Positions 37,513 through 47,245 of a DNA stretch of 64,000 nt are shown in pieces (position 1 is the stretch's first letter; each line of letters opens with the position of its first letter). This DNA comes from JAVDCA01 sp035293985 (lineage in GTDB: Bacteria > Pseudomonadota > Alphaproteobacteria > Rhizobiales > Xanthobacteraceae). The stretch is from assembly GCA_035293985.1 (NCBI GenBank), contig DATGLS010000037.1:1-64000 (forward strand), in the 5' to 3' direction. The position numbers and the translations under genes are program-made. Under the pieces are notes generated by a model. The model worked only from the letters and a program-made list of their open reading frames with translations, did not search any database and had not been told where the DNA came from.

Positions 37513-37959
37513 TCACAGGCACGGCGATTGCGGCGGCTCCCAGCCGGGGGCAGCGAGCTCGAAGCTCGCAAACTCGAATCCCGGCGCCACGGTGCAGCCG
37601 ACCAGGGTCCAGTCGCCGGTGGTCTCTGCGGTCTGCCAGGCCGCGGCCGGCACGATCGCCTGCGGCCGCTCCCCGCCCATCACATCCGGACCGAGCCTGA
37701 CCTCATGCGGCGCGCAGCCCTCATGGGCGATGCGCAGCGTCAGCGGACTGCCGGCGTAATAATGCCAGATCTCGACGGCATCGATGCGGTGCCATTGCGA
37801 TTTCTCGCCGCGCGCGAGCAGAAAATAGATCGCGGTCGAGCAGGCGCGCCCGAGCTCATCGGTGCGGGTGTCGCGAAACGTCTCGCGGTAGTAGCCGCCT
37901 TCCGGGTGCGGCCGCAATTCGAGGCGCGCGATGATGTCGGCTGCGGTGAGCTGTTGCAT
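37513..37959 (-). CDS. DUF985/Cupin_5 family protein
   Basis: A 148-residue single-cupin protein opening with IARLELRPHPEGGYYRETF, the DUF985 hallmark, followed by cupin metal-site residues in SQWHRIDAVEIWHYYAG. The function of the family is not settled. Its ATG shares one base with the gloB stop (TGATG), so it is coupled to gloB. Confidence 0.88.
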   Translation of the reverse strand: MQQLTAADIIARLELRPHPEGGYYRETFRDTRTDELGRACSTAIYFLLARGEKSQWHRIDAVEIWHYYAGSPLTLRIAHEGCAPHEVRLGPDVMGGERPQAIVPAAAWQTAETTGDWTLVGCTVAPGFEFASFELAAPGWEPPQSPCL

Positions 37960-38726
37960 CAGGATTTGTTCTTGCGCTCGCGCAGTTCGCCGAACACCTC
38001 GGCCGCGCTTGCGCCCTTCATATGCAGTCTGGCCGCCACATGCGGATCGTCGGCACGGAGAAACACGTTGGCCTTCTTCTCCTCGCCAAGCAGGACCGGA
38101 ATGGTCGGCTTGTTGGCGGCGCGCAGCCGCGTCACCTCCTCGGCGCGGGCCTTCAGCGCCTCGTTGTCGGGGTCGATCGACAGCGCGAACCTGACATTGG
38201 AGGCGGTATATTCATGGCCGCAATAGAGGCTGAAATCGTCGGGCAGCGCGCGCAGCTTCAGGAGCGAGTCCCACATCATCGGCGCGTTGCCCTCGAACAC
38301 GCGTCCGCAGCCGATCGAAAACAGCGTGTCGGCGGCGAAGACAGCCTTGTCGCTGTCGAAGACGTAGGAGATGTGGTCGAGGGTATGGCCCGGCGTCTCG
38401 ACGACCCGAGCCAGCAGATTGCCGATCTTCACCACGTCGCCATTGACGACGCGCTGGTCGACATTGGCGATCTTGCCGGCCTTGTCATGCGGCGCGACGA
38501 CGCGGCAGCCATAGCGCTGCTTCAGCTCGGCGACGCCGCCCACATGGTCGCCATGGTGATGGGTGATGAGAATGTCGGTCAGTGTCCAGCCCTCTGCCTC
38601 CAGTGCCTTGACGATGGGGCCGGCCTCCGGTGCGTCGATCGAGGCGGTGGCGCCGCTTTCGCTATCGTGAACAAGATAGCCGAAATTGTCGCTCAAGCAG
38701 GTGAAGACGCGGATATCGGCGGCCAT
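37959..38726 (-). CDS. gloB: Hydroxyacylglutathione hydrolase (glyoxalase II)
   Basis: A 255-residue metallo-beta-lactamase-fold enzyme that hydrolyses S-lactoylglutathione to lactate and glutathione. The binuclear metal motif THHHGDHVGG is near residue 55, with further ligands in ETPGHTLDHI and CGHEYTASN. The C-terminal glyoxalase II substrate domain is present. It is divergent from a methyltransferase and co-transcribed with the cupin gene. Confidence 0.94.
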   Translation of the reverse strand: MAADIRVFTCLSDNFGYLVHDSESGATASIDAPEAGPIVKALEAEGWTLTDILITHHHGDHVGGVAELKQRYGCRVVAPHDKAGKIANVDQRVVNGDVVKIGNLLARVVETPGHTLDHISYVFDSDKAVFAADTLFSIGCGRVFEGNAPMMWDSLLKLRALPDDFSLYCGHEYTASNVRFALSIDPDNEALKARAEEVTRLRAANKPTIPVLLGEEKKANVFLRADDPHVAARLHMKGASAAEVFGELRERKNKS

Positions 38727-38898
38727 GGATGTCCCTCTTCGAACGGCGTTGGGTCAGAGAACCCGACGAGAGAACTCGCCAGGAGAATGTGCCCGCAGAA
38801 CTTGCCCAGAGATATTGCGTTAACGCTGACGCGGCAATGGCGTAATGTCTGCTGTCTGTCGGGCGGCAATCCCTAGAATTACATGTTAAATTGATCTC

Positions 38899-39645
38899 AT
38901 GAGCATCGACGTCATCGATCTCCGCGATTTCTATTCGCAGCGACTGGGCATCGTGGCGCGGCAATTGATCAATCGCGGCATCCGCGCACGCTGGCCGAAT
39001 GCCGAGGGCCAGCGGGTGCTCGGCATCGGCTATCCCACGCCCTATCTGGGACTTTTTCGTGAAGATTGCGAACGCTGCATCGCCTTCATGCCGGCGGCCC
39101 AGGGCGTCCTGAAATGGCCGACCGCGCGGCCGACATTGGCCGCGCTGGTCGACGAGTTCTCGCTGCCGCTGCCGGATGCCGCGGTCGACCGCATCCTCCT
39201 GGTCCATGCGCTGGAAATGGCCGACGATCCCGCGAGCCTGTTGCGCGAGGTGTGGCGGGTACTGGCGCCATCGGGGCGGGTGATTGCGGTGATCCCGAAC
39301 CGGCGCGGGGTGTGGACGCGCACCGACAACACGCCCTTCGGCCACGGCCGGCCCTATTCGCGCTCGCAGATCATGCAGCTGTTGCGCCAGACCTGGTTCA
39401 CACCGAGCGCATGGGGCGAGGCGCTGTTCATGCCGCCGGTTGCCGGAGGCTGGTTCCTGCGCTCGGCGTTGGTGTGGGAACGCGCGGGTGCCGCCTTGTC
39501 ATTGCCCTTCGCGGGCGTTCATATCGTGGAAGCGACCAAGCAGGTCTACCGCGTCATTCCCGCACCGCGCGAACGCACGCGGCTGATTCCGGCGTTGAAG
39601 CCGGTGCTGGTGCCATCATCGACGGCGACGAGGGATGAACTGTAG
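38899..39645 (+). CDS. SAM-dependent methyltransferase (class I)
   Basis: A 248-residue protein with a compact methyltransferase core: RVLGIGYPTPYLGLF as motif I and PDAAVDRILLVHALEM as the post-I/II region, then LREVWRVLAPSGRVIAVIPN. The substrate is unknown. Its divergent position next to gloB is a common arrangement in Rhizobiales, to my recollection. Confidence 0.8.
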   Translation: MSIDVIDLRDFYSQRLGIVARQLINRGIRARWPNAEGQRVLGIGYPTPYLGLFREDCERCIAFMPAAQGVLKWPTARPTLAALVDEFSLPLPDAAVDRILLVHALEMADDPASLLREVWRVLAPSGRVIAVIPNRRGVWTRTDNTPFGHGRPYSRSQIMQLLRQTWFTPSAWGEALFMPPVAGGWFLRSALVWERAGAALSLPFAGVHIVEATKQVYRVIPAPRERTRLIPALKPVLVPSSTATRDEL

Positions 39646-39692
39646 AAGTCCCGGCCTTCGCCGGGACGCCATGTCGTGCGGTCCGACTATGC

Positions 39693-40475
39693 CTACTCGC
39701 CGGGATTCGCGTCTTCGCTGGAGGCGGCCGGCTGCGGCTGGGCGATGCCGCCCTCGGGGCGCGGACCATGCGGGCGACGCCGGCGCCGCGGGTAACGCTC
39801 GCCGCCATTTTCGAAGCCGGCGCCGTTACCATTGAGCTGCGGCTGCGGCCCCGTGATGAAGGACGGCAGACGGTCGACGCCGCCATCATCGGCGATCACG
39901 GGCTGCGGTTGCGGCGGCTGCGGCTGATATTGCGGCTGGGGCCGGTGTTCGCGCTCACCCCGGTGCTCACGTTCACCGCGATGCTCGCGCTCGCCCCGAT
40001 GCTCGCGCGGCTGCTGGTCGCGCTGATAGGGCGGCTGGTTGTCGCGCTGCTCGCGGGGACCATTGTCGCGGTCCCGCATGAAGGGCTGCGCCTGCTGCAC
40101 CGGAACGAAGCCCGGCTCCTGGCCGAAGCTCGAGAAGCTCTCGCCCTCGTCCTCGTCCTCGCTCATCAGGTCGTCCTGGCGCGGCTGCTGCTGCGGCTGG
40201 TTCTGGCGGAATTGCTCCTGGGCCGCTGCGATCAGGCGGAAATAGTGCTCGGCGTGCTGGTAGTAGTTCTCGGCGGCAACAGGGTCGCCCGAGGAGCGCG
40301 CGTCGCGAGCAAGCTGCAAATATTTCTCGGCGATGTGAGAGGCGGTACCGCGGATCTTGATGTCGGGTCCGTTGGACTCATAGACCCGGGTCATCGGGTT
40401 CTGGCCGCGCCGGTTATTGTTGTTATTATTGTTGTTGCGGTTGCGCATCCGCTTGTTGTTCTGACCGTTTCTCAT
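39693..40475 (-). CDS. DUF4167 protein, low-complexity RNA-binding-like
   Basis: A 260-residue hydrophilic protein. The conserved DUF4167 domain (about residues 25-95: RVYESNGPDIKIRGTASHI then AEKYLQLARDARSSGDPVAAE) follows an Asn-rich basic start (RNRNNNNNNNNRRG). The rest is Gln/Arg/Glu/Pro-rich, with tandem REHRGE units (about residues 157-178). Function unproven; its nature suggests a nucleoid- or RNA-associated protein. Located downstream of prmC. Confidence 0.85.
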   Translation of the reverse strand: MRNGQNNKRMRNRNNNNNNNNRRGQNPMTRVYESNGPDIKIRGTASHIAEKYLQLARDARSSGDPVAAENYYQHAEHYFRLIAAAQEQFRQNQPQQQPRQDDLMSEDEDEGESFSSFGQEPGFVPVQQAQPFMRDRDNGPREQRDNQPPYQRDQQPREHRGEREHRGEREHRGEREHRPQPQYQPQPPQPQPVIADDGGVDRLPSFITGPQPQLNGNGAGFENGGERYPRRRRRPHGPRPEGGIAQPQPAASSEDANPGE

Positions 40476-40985
40476 GTCCTGCCTTTAATTCCAGCCCTGA
40501 GTTAGAAGCGTTTCACGTTGGATTGCCGGTACGTCCAGGTTCGATAATTCGTGCCGATGCGGCGCGCGATTCGAACGCACCGAATCGGGATCGCTGTTCC
40601 CATCCGTGCCGATGCCATCCACCGTCGCGTGCAACAAGGACGCGTTCCCCACCCGCCAGCCTCAAGCGGCCGGCGAACCACCTAAAATCAAGCCTGCCGA
40701 AACAAGCCGAGTTCTGTTGCGGCCGAGTTCTGTTGCGTAAGTCGTCAAGCGCAAATCAGGCTTTCGTTCGCTTTGCGGTCGCAAGCTGCGCAGCTCTCAA
40801 AGCCTGTCTAGCTCAAGGCTGTCCGCGCTCAATTCAACCCGCGTTCTGGAACCTATTGTCGGCGTGGCTCTCGCCCTGAACCCTGGTTTTCCCCGCATAT
40901 CTACGGGGGGCCTGCGCCGATCTCTGACGGGAACGTAGTCGCTCCGGCCAAATATTCCAAGAGGTTTTTGCGTCTCATTTCGGCT
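40476..40985. other. 510-base gap between prmC and the DUF4167 gene
   Basis: Two adjacent 16-base direct repeats GCCGAGTTCTGTTGCG occupy 40706-40721 and 40722-40737. The remainder is moderately structured but has no supported ORF. It probably holds the DUF4167 promoter. A small RNA cannot be excluded. Confidence 0.4.
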
Positions 40986-41915
40986 TTATCTTGGCATTTT
41001 TCGGCCCCCAACCGCCCTCGGAATACCCGCCAGGTCGGCTCTCGGGGGGCCCGCGACGGCAAGGCCGGCTGCCGTCATCAATCCTTCAATTTCGTCTGCC
41101 TGGCCGTAGCCGGCTTCCACAACCAGAACGCCGCCATCCCTCAAAAGTTGCATGGCCTGCGGGATTAAGGCGCGGTAGGCGGCAAGCCCGTCGGCGCCGC
41201 CATCCAGCGCCGCGTGCGGATCGTGCGCGCGCACCTCCTCGGCAAGGCCGGCAATGTCGGCGGAGCGGATATAGGGTGGGTTGGACACCACGAGGTCGAA
41301 CGGGCCCTTCAACGCGGAGGCAAAGCTGCAGGCGACAAACCTTGCGCGCGTTGCCAAGCCGAGCAGGGCGGCATTCTCCCTTGCGGTTGCAAGCGCGCCT
41401 TCGCTGATGTCGGTGCCGACGCCAACGGCCTCGGGTCGTTCGGACAACAGCGCCAGCAGGATTGCGCCGGTGCCGGTGCCGATATCGAGAATGTACAGCA
41501 GCTGATCGGACGCCGGCACGTCGCGCAACAGCTCCAGCGCAAGCTCGACCACGGTTTCGGTGTCCGGCCGCGGCACCAGCGTTTCGGCCGAGAGTTTCAG
41601 CGGCAGTCCCCAGAACTCCTTCTCGCCGAGAATGCGTGCCACCGGCTCGCCGCGCAGCCGCCGCGCAGCGAACGCCTCGATCAGCTCCGCTTCGCCGGCG
41701 GTGAGTTGCCGTGCGCCGGATGCAATCAGGCCGGTGAGATCGAGCTTGAGCGCGGCACAAAGCAGCGACCGCGCCTCGAGCTCCGCGGCGTCGATGCTCG
41801 CGGCACTGAAGCGGGCTGCAAGCGCGCGACGGGCGGCGTCGACGGTCAAGGCCGCACCGCCGCCGTCGTCCCGGCGAAAGCCAGGACCCATACCGGGGAA
41901 TCGGTCCTTGACCAT
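40986..41915 (-). CDS. prmC: Peptide chain release factor N5-glutamine methyltransferase
   Basis: A 309-residue (with the ATG at 41915) HemK/PrmC protein that methylates the Gln of the GGQ motif in release factors. SAM motif I is LDIGTGTGAILLAL and the glutamine-binding catalytic motif is VSNPPYIRS. It lies directly after prfA, its substrate. The start is uncertain: the first 20 residues (GMGPGFRRDD) come from a palindromic-repeat-like sequence, and a TTG at 41942 or internal starts are possible. Confidence 0.92.
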   Translation of the reverse strand: MVKDRFPGMGPGFRRDDGGGAALTVDAARRALAARFSAASIDAAELEARSLLCAALKLDLTGLIASGARQLTAGEAELIEAFAARRLRGEPVARILGEKEFWGLPLKLSAETLVPRPDTETVVELALELLRDVPASDQLLYILDIGTGTGAILLALLSERPEAVGVGTDISEGALATARENAALLGLATRARFVACSFASALKGPFDLVVSNPPYIRSADIAGLAEEVRAHDPHAALDGGADGLAAYRALIPQAMQLLRDGGVLVVEAGYGQADEIEGLMTAAGLAVAGPPRADLAGIPRAVGGRKMPR

Positions 41916-42003
41916 GCCGGCCGCTGTCCTTTGCAACGACAAAAGCCGGTGGTTATGGGGCCAGGCTCCGCGCTCGCTCGTCGCGCTTGTCCGGGACGAC
42001 GAG

Positions 42004-43089
42004 TCACGCCGTGGCGCCTTGCGCTGCGAGCTGCGCGGCCTGGTGCTCGGTGGTCAGCGCATCGATCAGCTCGCCGAGCGCTTCGCCGGAGATCACCTGC
42101 GGCAGCTTGTACAGCGTCAGATTGATGCGGTGGTCGGTGACGCGGCCTTGGGGGAAATTGTAGGTGCGGATGCGCTCGCTGCGGTCGCCGGAGCCGACCT
42201 TCTCCTTGCGGTCCGCCGAGCGCTGGGCATCGATGCGCTGGCGCTCGGCATCATAGATGCGCGAGCGCAGGATGTTCATGGCCGAGGCGCGGTTCTTGTG
42301 CTGCGAGCGGCTGTCCTGCATCGAGACCACGATTCCCGTCGGGATGTGGGTGATGCGGATCGCCGATTCGGTCTTGTTGACGTGCTGGCCGCCGGCGCCT
42401 TGCGCGCGCATGGTCTCGATCCGCAGATCGTCGTTCTTGATCTCGACGTCGACCTCCTCGACCTCCGGCAGCACCGCGACCGTTGCGGCGGAAGTATGGA
42501 TGCGCCCCTGGGTCTCGGTGTCCGGCACCCGCTGCACCCGATGCACGCCGGATTCGAACTTCAGTTTCGCAAACGCGCCGCGGCCCTTCACCTCGGCGAT
42601 GATCTCCTTGTAGCCGCCCATGGTGCCTTCGCTCGCCGAGATCACCTCGACCTTCCAGCCCTGCAAGGCGGCAAAACGCTCATACATGCGGAACAGGTCG
42701 CCGGCGAACAGCGCCGCCTCGTCGCCGCCGGTGCCGGCGCGGATTTCCAGCATCACGTTGCGGTCGTCCATGGCGTCCTTGGGCAACAGCGCAACGCGGA
42801 TGTTCTGCTCGAGTTCGCCGCGGCGCTCGGACAGCGCCGCAAGCTCGGCCTCCGCCATGCCGCGCATGTCGGCATCCGTTGCGGGATCGGCGACCAGCGC
42901 CTCGGTATCGGCAAGCTCCTTCACGGTGGAGCGATAGGCTTTTACCGCCTCGATCAGCGGATTGAGCTCGGCGAGCTCGCGGGTGATCTGGACATATTTT
43001 TCGGAATTGACCTGGCCAAGCAGCTCGTTCTCGAGCGCGGCATGATGCGCCAGCAGAACGTCAAGTTTGGCCTCGGGAAGGGTCGACAT
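42004..43089 (-). CDS. prfA: Peptide chain release factor 1
   Basis: A 361-residue class I release factor for UAA/UAG codons. The peptidyl-tRNA hydrolysis motif GAGGQHVNKTESA is present, as is the coiled N-terminal domain (ELNPLIEAVKAYRSTVKELA). It is preceded by ptsP (57-base gap) and followed by prmC. The usual arrangement. Confidence 0.97.
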   Translation of the reverse strand: MSTLPEAKLDVLLAHHAALENELLGQVNSEKYVQITRELAELNPLIEAVKAYRSTVKELADTEALVADPATDADMRGMAEAELAALSERRGELEQNIRVALLPKDAMDDRNVMLEIRAGTGGDEAALFAGDLFRMYERFAALQGWKVEVISASEGTMGGYKEIIAEVKGRGAFAKLKFESGVHRVQRVPDTETQGRIHTSAATVAVLPEVEEVDVEIKNDDLRIETMRAQGAGGQHVNKTESAIRITHIPTGIVVSMQDSRSQHKNRASAMNILRSRIYDAERQRIDAQRSADRKEKVGSGDRSERIRTYNFPQGRVTDHRINLTLYKLPQVISGEALGELIDALTTEHQAAQLAAQGATA

Positions 43090-43146
43090 CGGTTGGTCTC
43101 AAGCGGCAGACATCAAGAAGGGCTCAGCGGTTCGGCAGCGGCCTCG

Positions 43147-45414
43147 CTACAAGGCCAGCCCCTCGGCCTCGGCGAATTCGGTCAGCTTCTGCCGGATCGA
43201 CACCGAGCCGGCGGGTGCCTCCAGAAGCGGCGCCATCATCGCCTCGGCCTTCCGGGCATCGAGCTCGAGGATCATGGCCTTCACCGGACCGTGGCCGGTC
43301 GCCGACAGTGACAGCGAGCGGTAACCGAGCGCGATCAGCGCCAGCGCGCCGATCGGCTTGGACGCCATCTCGCCGCAGAGCGAGGCCGACTTCTTCGCGG
43401 CGCGCGCCTTCTGCACGATATCGCGCAGAGCGCGCAGGATCGGCACCGACAGGGTGTCGAAGCGCTCGGACACTTTCGCATTGCCGCGGTCGACCGCGAA
43501 CAGAAACTGGAACAGATCGTTGGAGCCGACCGAGACGAAATCCACCTTCTTCAGGAGCTCGTCGAGCTGGTAGAGCAGGGCCGGCACCTCGATCATGGTG
43601 CCGACATCGATCCGCTCCGGCAGCGCATGGCCGTGCTGGCGCAAATATGTCAGCTCACGCTCGACGATGGCCTTTGCGGCGTCGAACTCGGCGACCTCCG
43701 AGATCATCGGGAACATGATGCGCAAGGCGCGCCCGCCGCCGGCGCGGAGCAGGGCGCGGATCTGGCCGCGCAGCAGGCCGGGCCGGTCGAGGCCGAGCCG
43801 GATGGCGCGCCAGCCGAGCGCGGGATTTTCCTCGACCACTGCCTCCATATAAGGCAGCGCCTTGTCACCGCCGATATCGAGCGTGCGGAAGGTGACGGGC
43901 TTTGCGCCGGCGGTATCAAGCACGGTGCGATAGAGCGCGAGCTGGTCGCTCGAGCGCGGCAGGCTCGGCGAGACCATGAACTGCAGCTCGGTGCGGAACA
44001 GCCCGATGCCGGCGCTTCCGGTGTCCTCGATATGCGGCAGGTCGATGATGAGACCGGCGTTGATCATCAATTCGACCGGCTGGCCGTCCTTGGTGACGCA
44101 GGGTCGTTCGCGCAGCGCCAGATATTGCGCCTGGCGGCGGGCACGGAAGCGCACCCGCTCGGCATAGGCCGCCTCGATCTCGGCGGAGGGGCGGACATAG
44201 ATCGAGCCCGATGTGCCGTCGACGATGATAGCATCGCCCGGCTCGGCAATGCCGGGGGCGTTCGGCACCTCGCCGACGGCGGGGATGCCGAGCGCGCGCG
44301 CCACGATCGAGACGTGGGAATTGGCGGTGCCTTCCTCCAGCACCAGCCCGCGCAGCCGCTTGCGGTCGTAGTCGAGCAGCGCCGCCGGGCCCATCGCGCG
44401 CGCGATCAGGATGGCGTTGTCGGGCAGCTGTTCACGCGAGGGCGCGTGATCCTGGCCGACCAGTTGCCGCAGCAGGCGGTAGCCGAGGTCTTCGAGATCG
44501 TGCAGGCGGTCGCGCAGATAGGGATCGGTGGAGCGCAGCATGCGGGCGCGGGTATCCGACTGCACGCGCTCGACCGCGCCCTCCGCGGTGAGGCCGGTGG
44601 CGACCGCCTCATGCAGCTTGTGCGACCAGCCCTGGTCGTTGGCGAACATGCGGTAGGCTTCCAGGACCTCGCGATGCTCGCCGCCATCGGCGACGTCGCC
44701 GCGCTCGAGCAGGCGGTCGAGGTCGGCCCGCAGTTTTGCCAGCGCCGCATCGAGGCGCTTCATCTCCTTGGGAAGATCCTCGGCGATGTAATTGTTGATG
44801 ACGACGCGGGGCTCGTGCAGCACCACATGTCCCAACGCGATGCCGTCCGACAGGATGCTGCCGACCTTGTGCTGGGAGTGCCGTGCCGCGGGCTCCGCGC
44901 CCGGTTGGGCCAGCGCCGACAGCTCGCCCGAGGCGATCATCTCGGCCAGCACCATGGCGGTGGTCTGCAGCGCCTCGACCTCTTCCTCCACATAGGTGCG
45001 CTTGGCGCGGTTCTGCACCACCAGAACACCGAGCGTATTGCCGGCGCGCAGGATCGGCACGCCGAGGAAGGAATGATAGATCTCTTCGCCGGTCTCGGGG
45101 CGGAACGAGAAGGCCGGGTGGCTCTGGGCATCGCTCAGGTTGAGCGGCGTGGCCTCGCTGGCGACGAGACCGACCAGGCCCTCATGCGCGCTGAGCACCG
45201 TGTGGTGCACCGCCTCGCGGTTCAGACCTTCGGTGGCATACAGCTCGAGCGTGTTGTCGACGCGCAGCACATAGACCGAGCAGACCTCGGCCACCATGTT
45301 GGCGGCGATCAGCACCACGATCTTGTCCAATCGCTCCTGGGCGCTGACCTGCTCCGCCATGGTTTCGCGAAGCCGTCTCAGCAGGACGCGGGGGCCTCCC
45401 GACGCGCTTCGCAT
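43147..45414 (-). CDS. ptsP: Phosphoenolpyruvate-protein phosphotransferase EI-Ntr
   Basis: A 755-residue enzyme of the nitrogen PTS. It has an N-terminal GAF sensor domain (about 25-165) and enzyme I domains. The phosphorylated His is His367 in GTANSHVSIVAR, and the PEP-binding C-terminal domain ends with SLCGEMASKPIGALAL. It phosphorylates NPr and then PtsN, linking PEP and nitrogen status. The GAF domain is where glutamine or 2-oxoglutarate would act in characterised relatives. It lies between lysC and prfA. Confidence 0.96.
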   Translation of the reverse strand: MRSASGGPRVLLRRLRETMAEQVSAQERLDKIVVLIAANMVAEVCSVYVLRVDNTLELYATEGLNREAVHHTVLSAHEGLVGLVASEATPLNLSDAQSHPAFSFRPETGEEIYHSFLGVPILRAGNTLGVLVVQNRAKRTYVEEEVEALQTTAMVLAEMIASGELSALAQPGAEPAARHSQHKVGSILSDGIALGHVVLHEPRVVINNYIAEDLPKEMKRLDAALAKLRADLDRLLERGDVADGGEHREVLEAYRMFANDQGWSHKLHEAVATGLTAEGAVERVQSDTRARMLRSTDPYLRDRLHDLEDLGYRLLRQLVGQDHAPSREQLPDNAILIARAMGPAALLDYDRKRLRGLVLEEGTANSHVSIVARALGIPAVGEVPNAPGIAEPGDAIIVDGTSGSIYVRPSAEIEAAYAERVRFRARRQAQYLALRERPCVTKDGQPVELMINAGLIIDLPHIEDTGSAGIGLFRTELQFMVSPSLPRSSDQLALYRTVLDTAGAKPVTFRTLDIGGDKALPYMEAVVEENPALGWRAIRLGLDRPGLLRGQIRALLRAGGGRALRIMFPMISEVAEFDAAKAIVERELTYLRQHGHALPERIDVGTMIEVPALLYQLDELLKKVDFVSVGSNDLFQFLFAVDRGNAKVSERFDTLSVPILRALRDIVQKARAAKKSASLCGEMASKPIGALALIALGYRSLSLSATGHGPVKAMILELDARKAEAMMAPLLEAPAGSVSIRQKLTEFAEAEGLAL

Positions 45415-45581
45415 ATGCTCTTATCCCCATCCTCTCGGCGCACCCGGCCTGTAGCCGGGCGCTGGCGTTAAACGCACAAAAAGCAACAAGTTTGTTCATC
45501 CGGTGCCGTCCAGCCCACTCATGGGCCGAATCAGGTGAGCCGAAACCAACGGTCCAGTTTGCGGCAGCCCGTCCTGAGGGC

Positions 45582-45611
45582 CGTATAGCGAATTGACGCT
45601 TGTTTTGCCAA
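45582..45611 (-). promoter_or_regulatory. Candidate ptsP promoter
   Basis: Reading the minus strand, TTGGCA (45606-45611) and TATACG (45582-45587) are separated by 18 bases, about 170 bases before the ptsP ATG. Weak support only. Confidence 0.3.
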
Positions 45612-45723
45612 GCAAAACGCCTGCCAGCTCAGCCATGCTGGATGCTGCAGGCGCGAAGCGCTTGATTTGCCGGAGCGTTCGGGTCGGCGATCGGATTCTT
45701 GAATAAAATTGATAGTTCGGCAC

Positions 45724-45751
45724 GCGATCGGCAAGCCCGTCTGCCGATCGC
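45724..45751 (-). terminator. Inverted repeat downstream of lysC
   Basis: GCGATCGGCA (45724-45733) and TGCCGATCGC (45742-45751) form a perfect 10-pair stem about 30 bases after the lysC stop. A short T-rich stretch (ATCAATTTTATTC) follows on the minus strand after a few bases. Plausible transcription terminator. Confidence 0.45.
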
Positions 45752-45781
45752 TCACATGATTCTTGCGCGGGGAAAAATCTT

Positions 45782-47038
45782 CTAGCCTTGGTCGAGCCCG
45801 TAGAGCGTGTGTAGCGTCCGCACCGCAAGCTCGGTATAGGCGGCGTCGATCAGCACCGAAAACTTGATTTCGGAGGTGGTGATGGCGCGGATGTTGATGT
45901 TGCGCGCGGCCAGCGCCGCGAACGCCTTGGCGGCGACGCCGGCATGGCTGCGCATGCCGCTGCCGATCACCGAGACCTTGGACACGTCGGTCGCGCTGTC
46001 GAGGCGGGCGTATCCGATCTTGTCCTTGGCAGCGGTGATGGTGTCGCGGGCGCGCACATAGTCGGAGGCCGGCACCGTGAAGGTCAGGTCGGTGGTCTTG
46101 CCGTCCTCGGAAACGTTCTGAACGATCATGTCGACATTGATGTTGCCGTCGGCGAGCGGCCCGAAGATCGCGGCCGCCACTCCCGGCTTGTCCTCGATCT
46201 GGCGCACGGAAATCTGGGCCTCGTCCTTGGAGAAGGCGATTCCCGTGACGACGTGCATTTCCATGATTTCCTCCTCGCTGCAGATCAGCGTGCCCGGCGG
46301 CTGTTTGGCGTGCGGGTCGATATCCTCTGGCTTGTCGAAACTGGAGCGCACGAAGATCGGCATGTTGTGCACCATGCCGAGTTCCACCGAGCGTACCTGC
46401 AGCACCTTGGCGCCGAGCGAAGCCAGCTCCAGCATGTCCTCGAAGGCGATCTTGTCGAGCCGGCGCGCCTTCGGAACCACTCTCGGGTCGGTCGTGTAGA
46501 CGCCGTCGACGTCGGTATAGATGTCGCAGCGGTCGGCCTTGATGGCCGCCGCAATCGCCACCGCCGAGGTGTCGGAACCGCCGCGGCCGAGGGTGGTGAT
46601 TCGCCGAGTGTCCGGATTGATGCCCTGGAAGCCGGCGACGACGGCGACCTCCTTGCGCTCCCTGAAGCGCTTGATCAGCTCGCGCCCGTCGATGTCGAGG
46701 ATGCGGGCCGAGGCATGGGCGTCGCTGGTCACGATCGGAATCTGCCAGCCCTGCCAGGAGCGGGCCTGGATGCCCATGCTCTGCAGCACGATCGCAAGCA
46801 ACCCCGAGGTCACCTGCTCGCCGGAAGCGACCACCGCGTCATATTCGCGCGCGTCATGCAGCGCCGAGGCCTCGGAGCACCAGGCCACCAGCTCGTTGGT
46901 TTTGCCCGACATCGCCGACACAACGACGGCGACCTCATGGCCGGCGTCGACCTCGCGCTTTACATGCCGCGCGACATTGCGGATACGGTCGATATTGGCG
47001 ACGGACGTGCCGCCGAATTTCATCACGAGGCGGCCCAT
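45782..47038 (-). CDS. lysC: Aspartate kinase
   Basis: A 418-residue enzyme phosphorylating aspartate at the head of lysine, threonine and methionine synthesis. The kinase motif MKFGGTSVANIDRIRN is at the N-terminus and the catalytic region GRGGSDTSAVAIAAA follows. Two C-terminal ACT domains (about 265-400) give feedback control. The ATG at 47038 (MGRLVMKFGG) is chosen. The reading frame extends further upstream, but without a better start. Confidence 0.95.
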   Translation of the reverse strand: MGRLVMKFGGTSVANIDRIRNVARHVKREVDAGHEVAVVVSAMSGKTNELVAWCSEASALHDAREYDAVVASGEQVTSGLLAIVLQSMGIQARSWQGWQIPIVTSDAHASARILDIDGRELIKRFRERKEVAVVAGFQGINPDTRRITTLGRGGSDTSAVAIAAAIKADRCDIYTDVDGVYTTDPRVVPKARRLDKIAFEDMLELASLGAKVLQVRSVELGMVHNMPIFVRSSFDKPEDIDPHAKQPPGTLICSEEEIMEMHVVTGIAFSKDEAQISVRQIEDKPGVAAAIFGPLADGNINVDMIVQNVSEDGKTTDLTFTVPASDYVRARDTITAAKDKIGYARLDSATDVSKVSVIGSGMRSHAGVAAKAFAALAARNINIRAITTSEIKFSVLIDAAYTELAVRTLHTLYGLDQG

Positions 47039-47245
47039 GACGACGCGCACACTCTCCAGAAGAGGATAAGTTACCGGCCCGGCGTCAAAGCCGAAGGCGC
47101 CCGGGCCGAAACGCGCTATACATAGGCCTGCGCCCGGGGGCAAGCGGGTTCCTTGCCTGCCCCTGCCGGGTGGGGTTAAGGGGAACAGCGGTCGGAAGGG
47201 CTTGAGCTGCGGGCGCCGGCGTTTGGGTAAGGGTGAGGCGAGTTG

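Larger units (their letters stand above)
45415..45781. other. ptsP upstream region (367 bases after lysC)
   Basis: Contains a candidate minus-strand promoter for ptsP and a terminator-like hairpin downstream of lysC, both listed separately. No ORF with a ribosome site. A small hairpin CCCGGCCTGTAGCCGGG sits about 30 bases upstream of ptsP. Confidence 0.4.
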
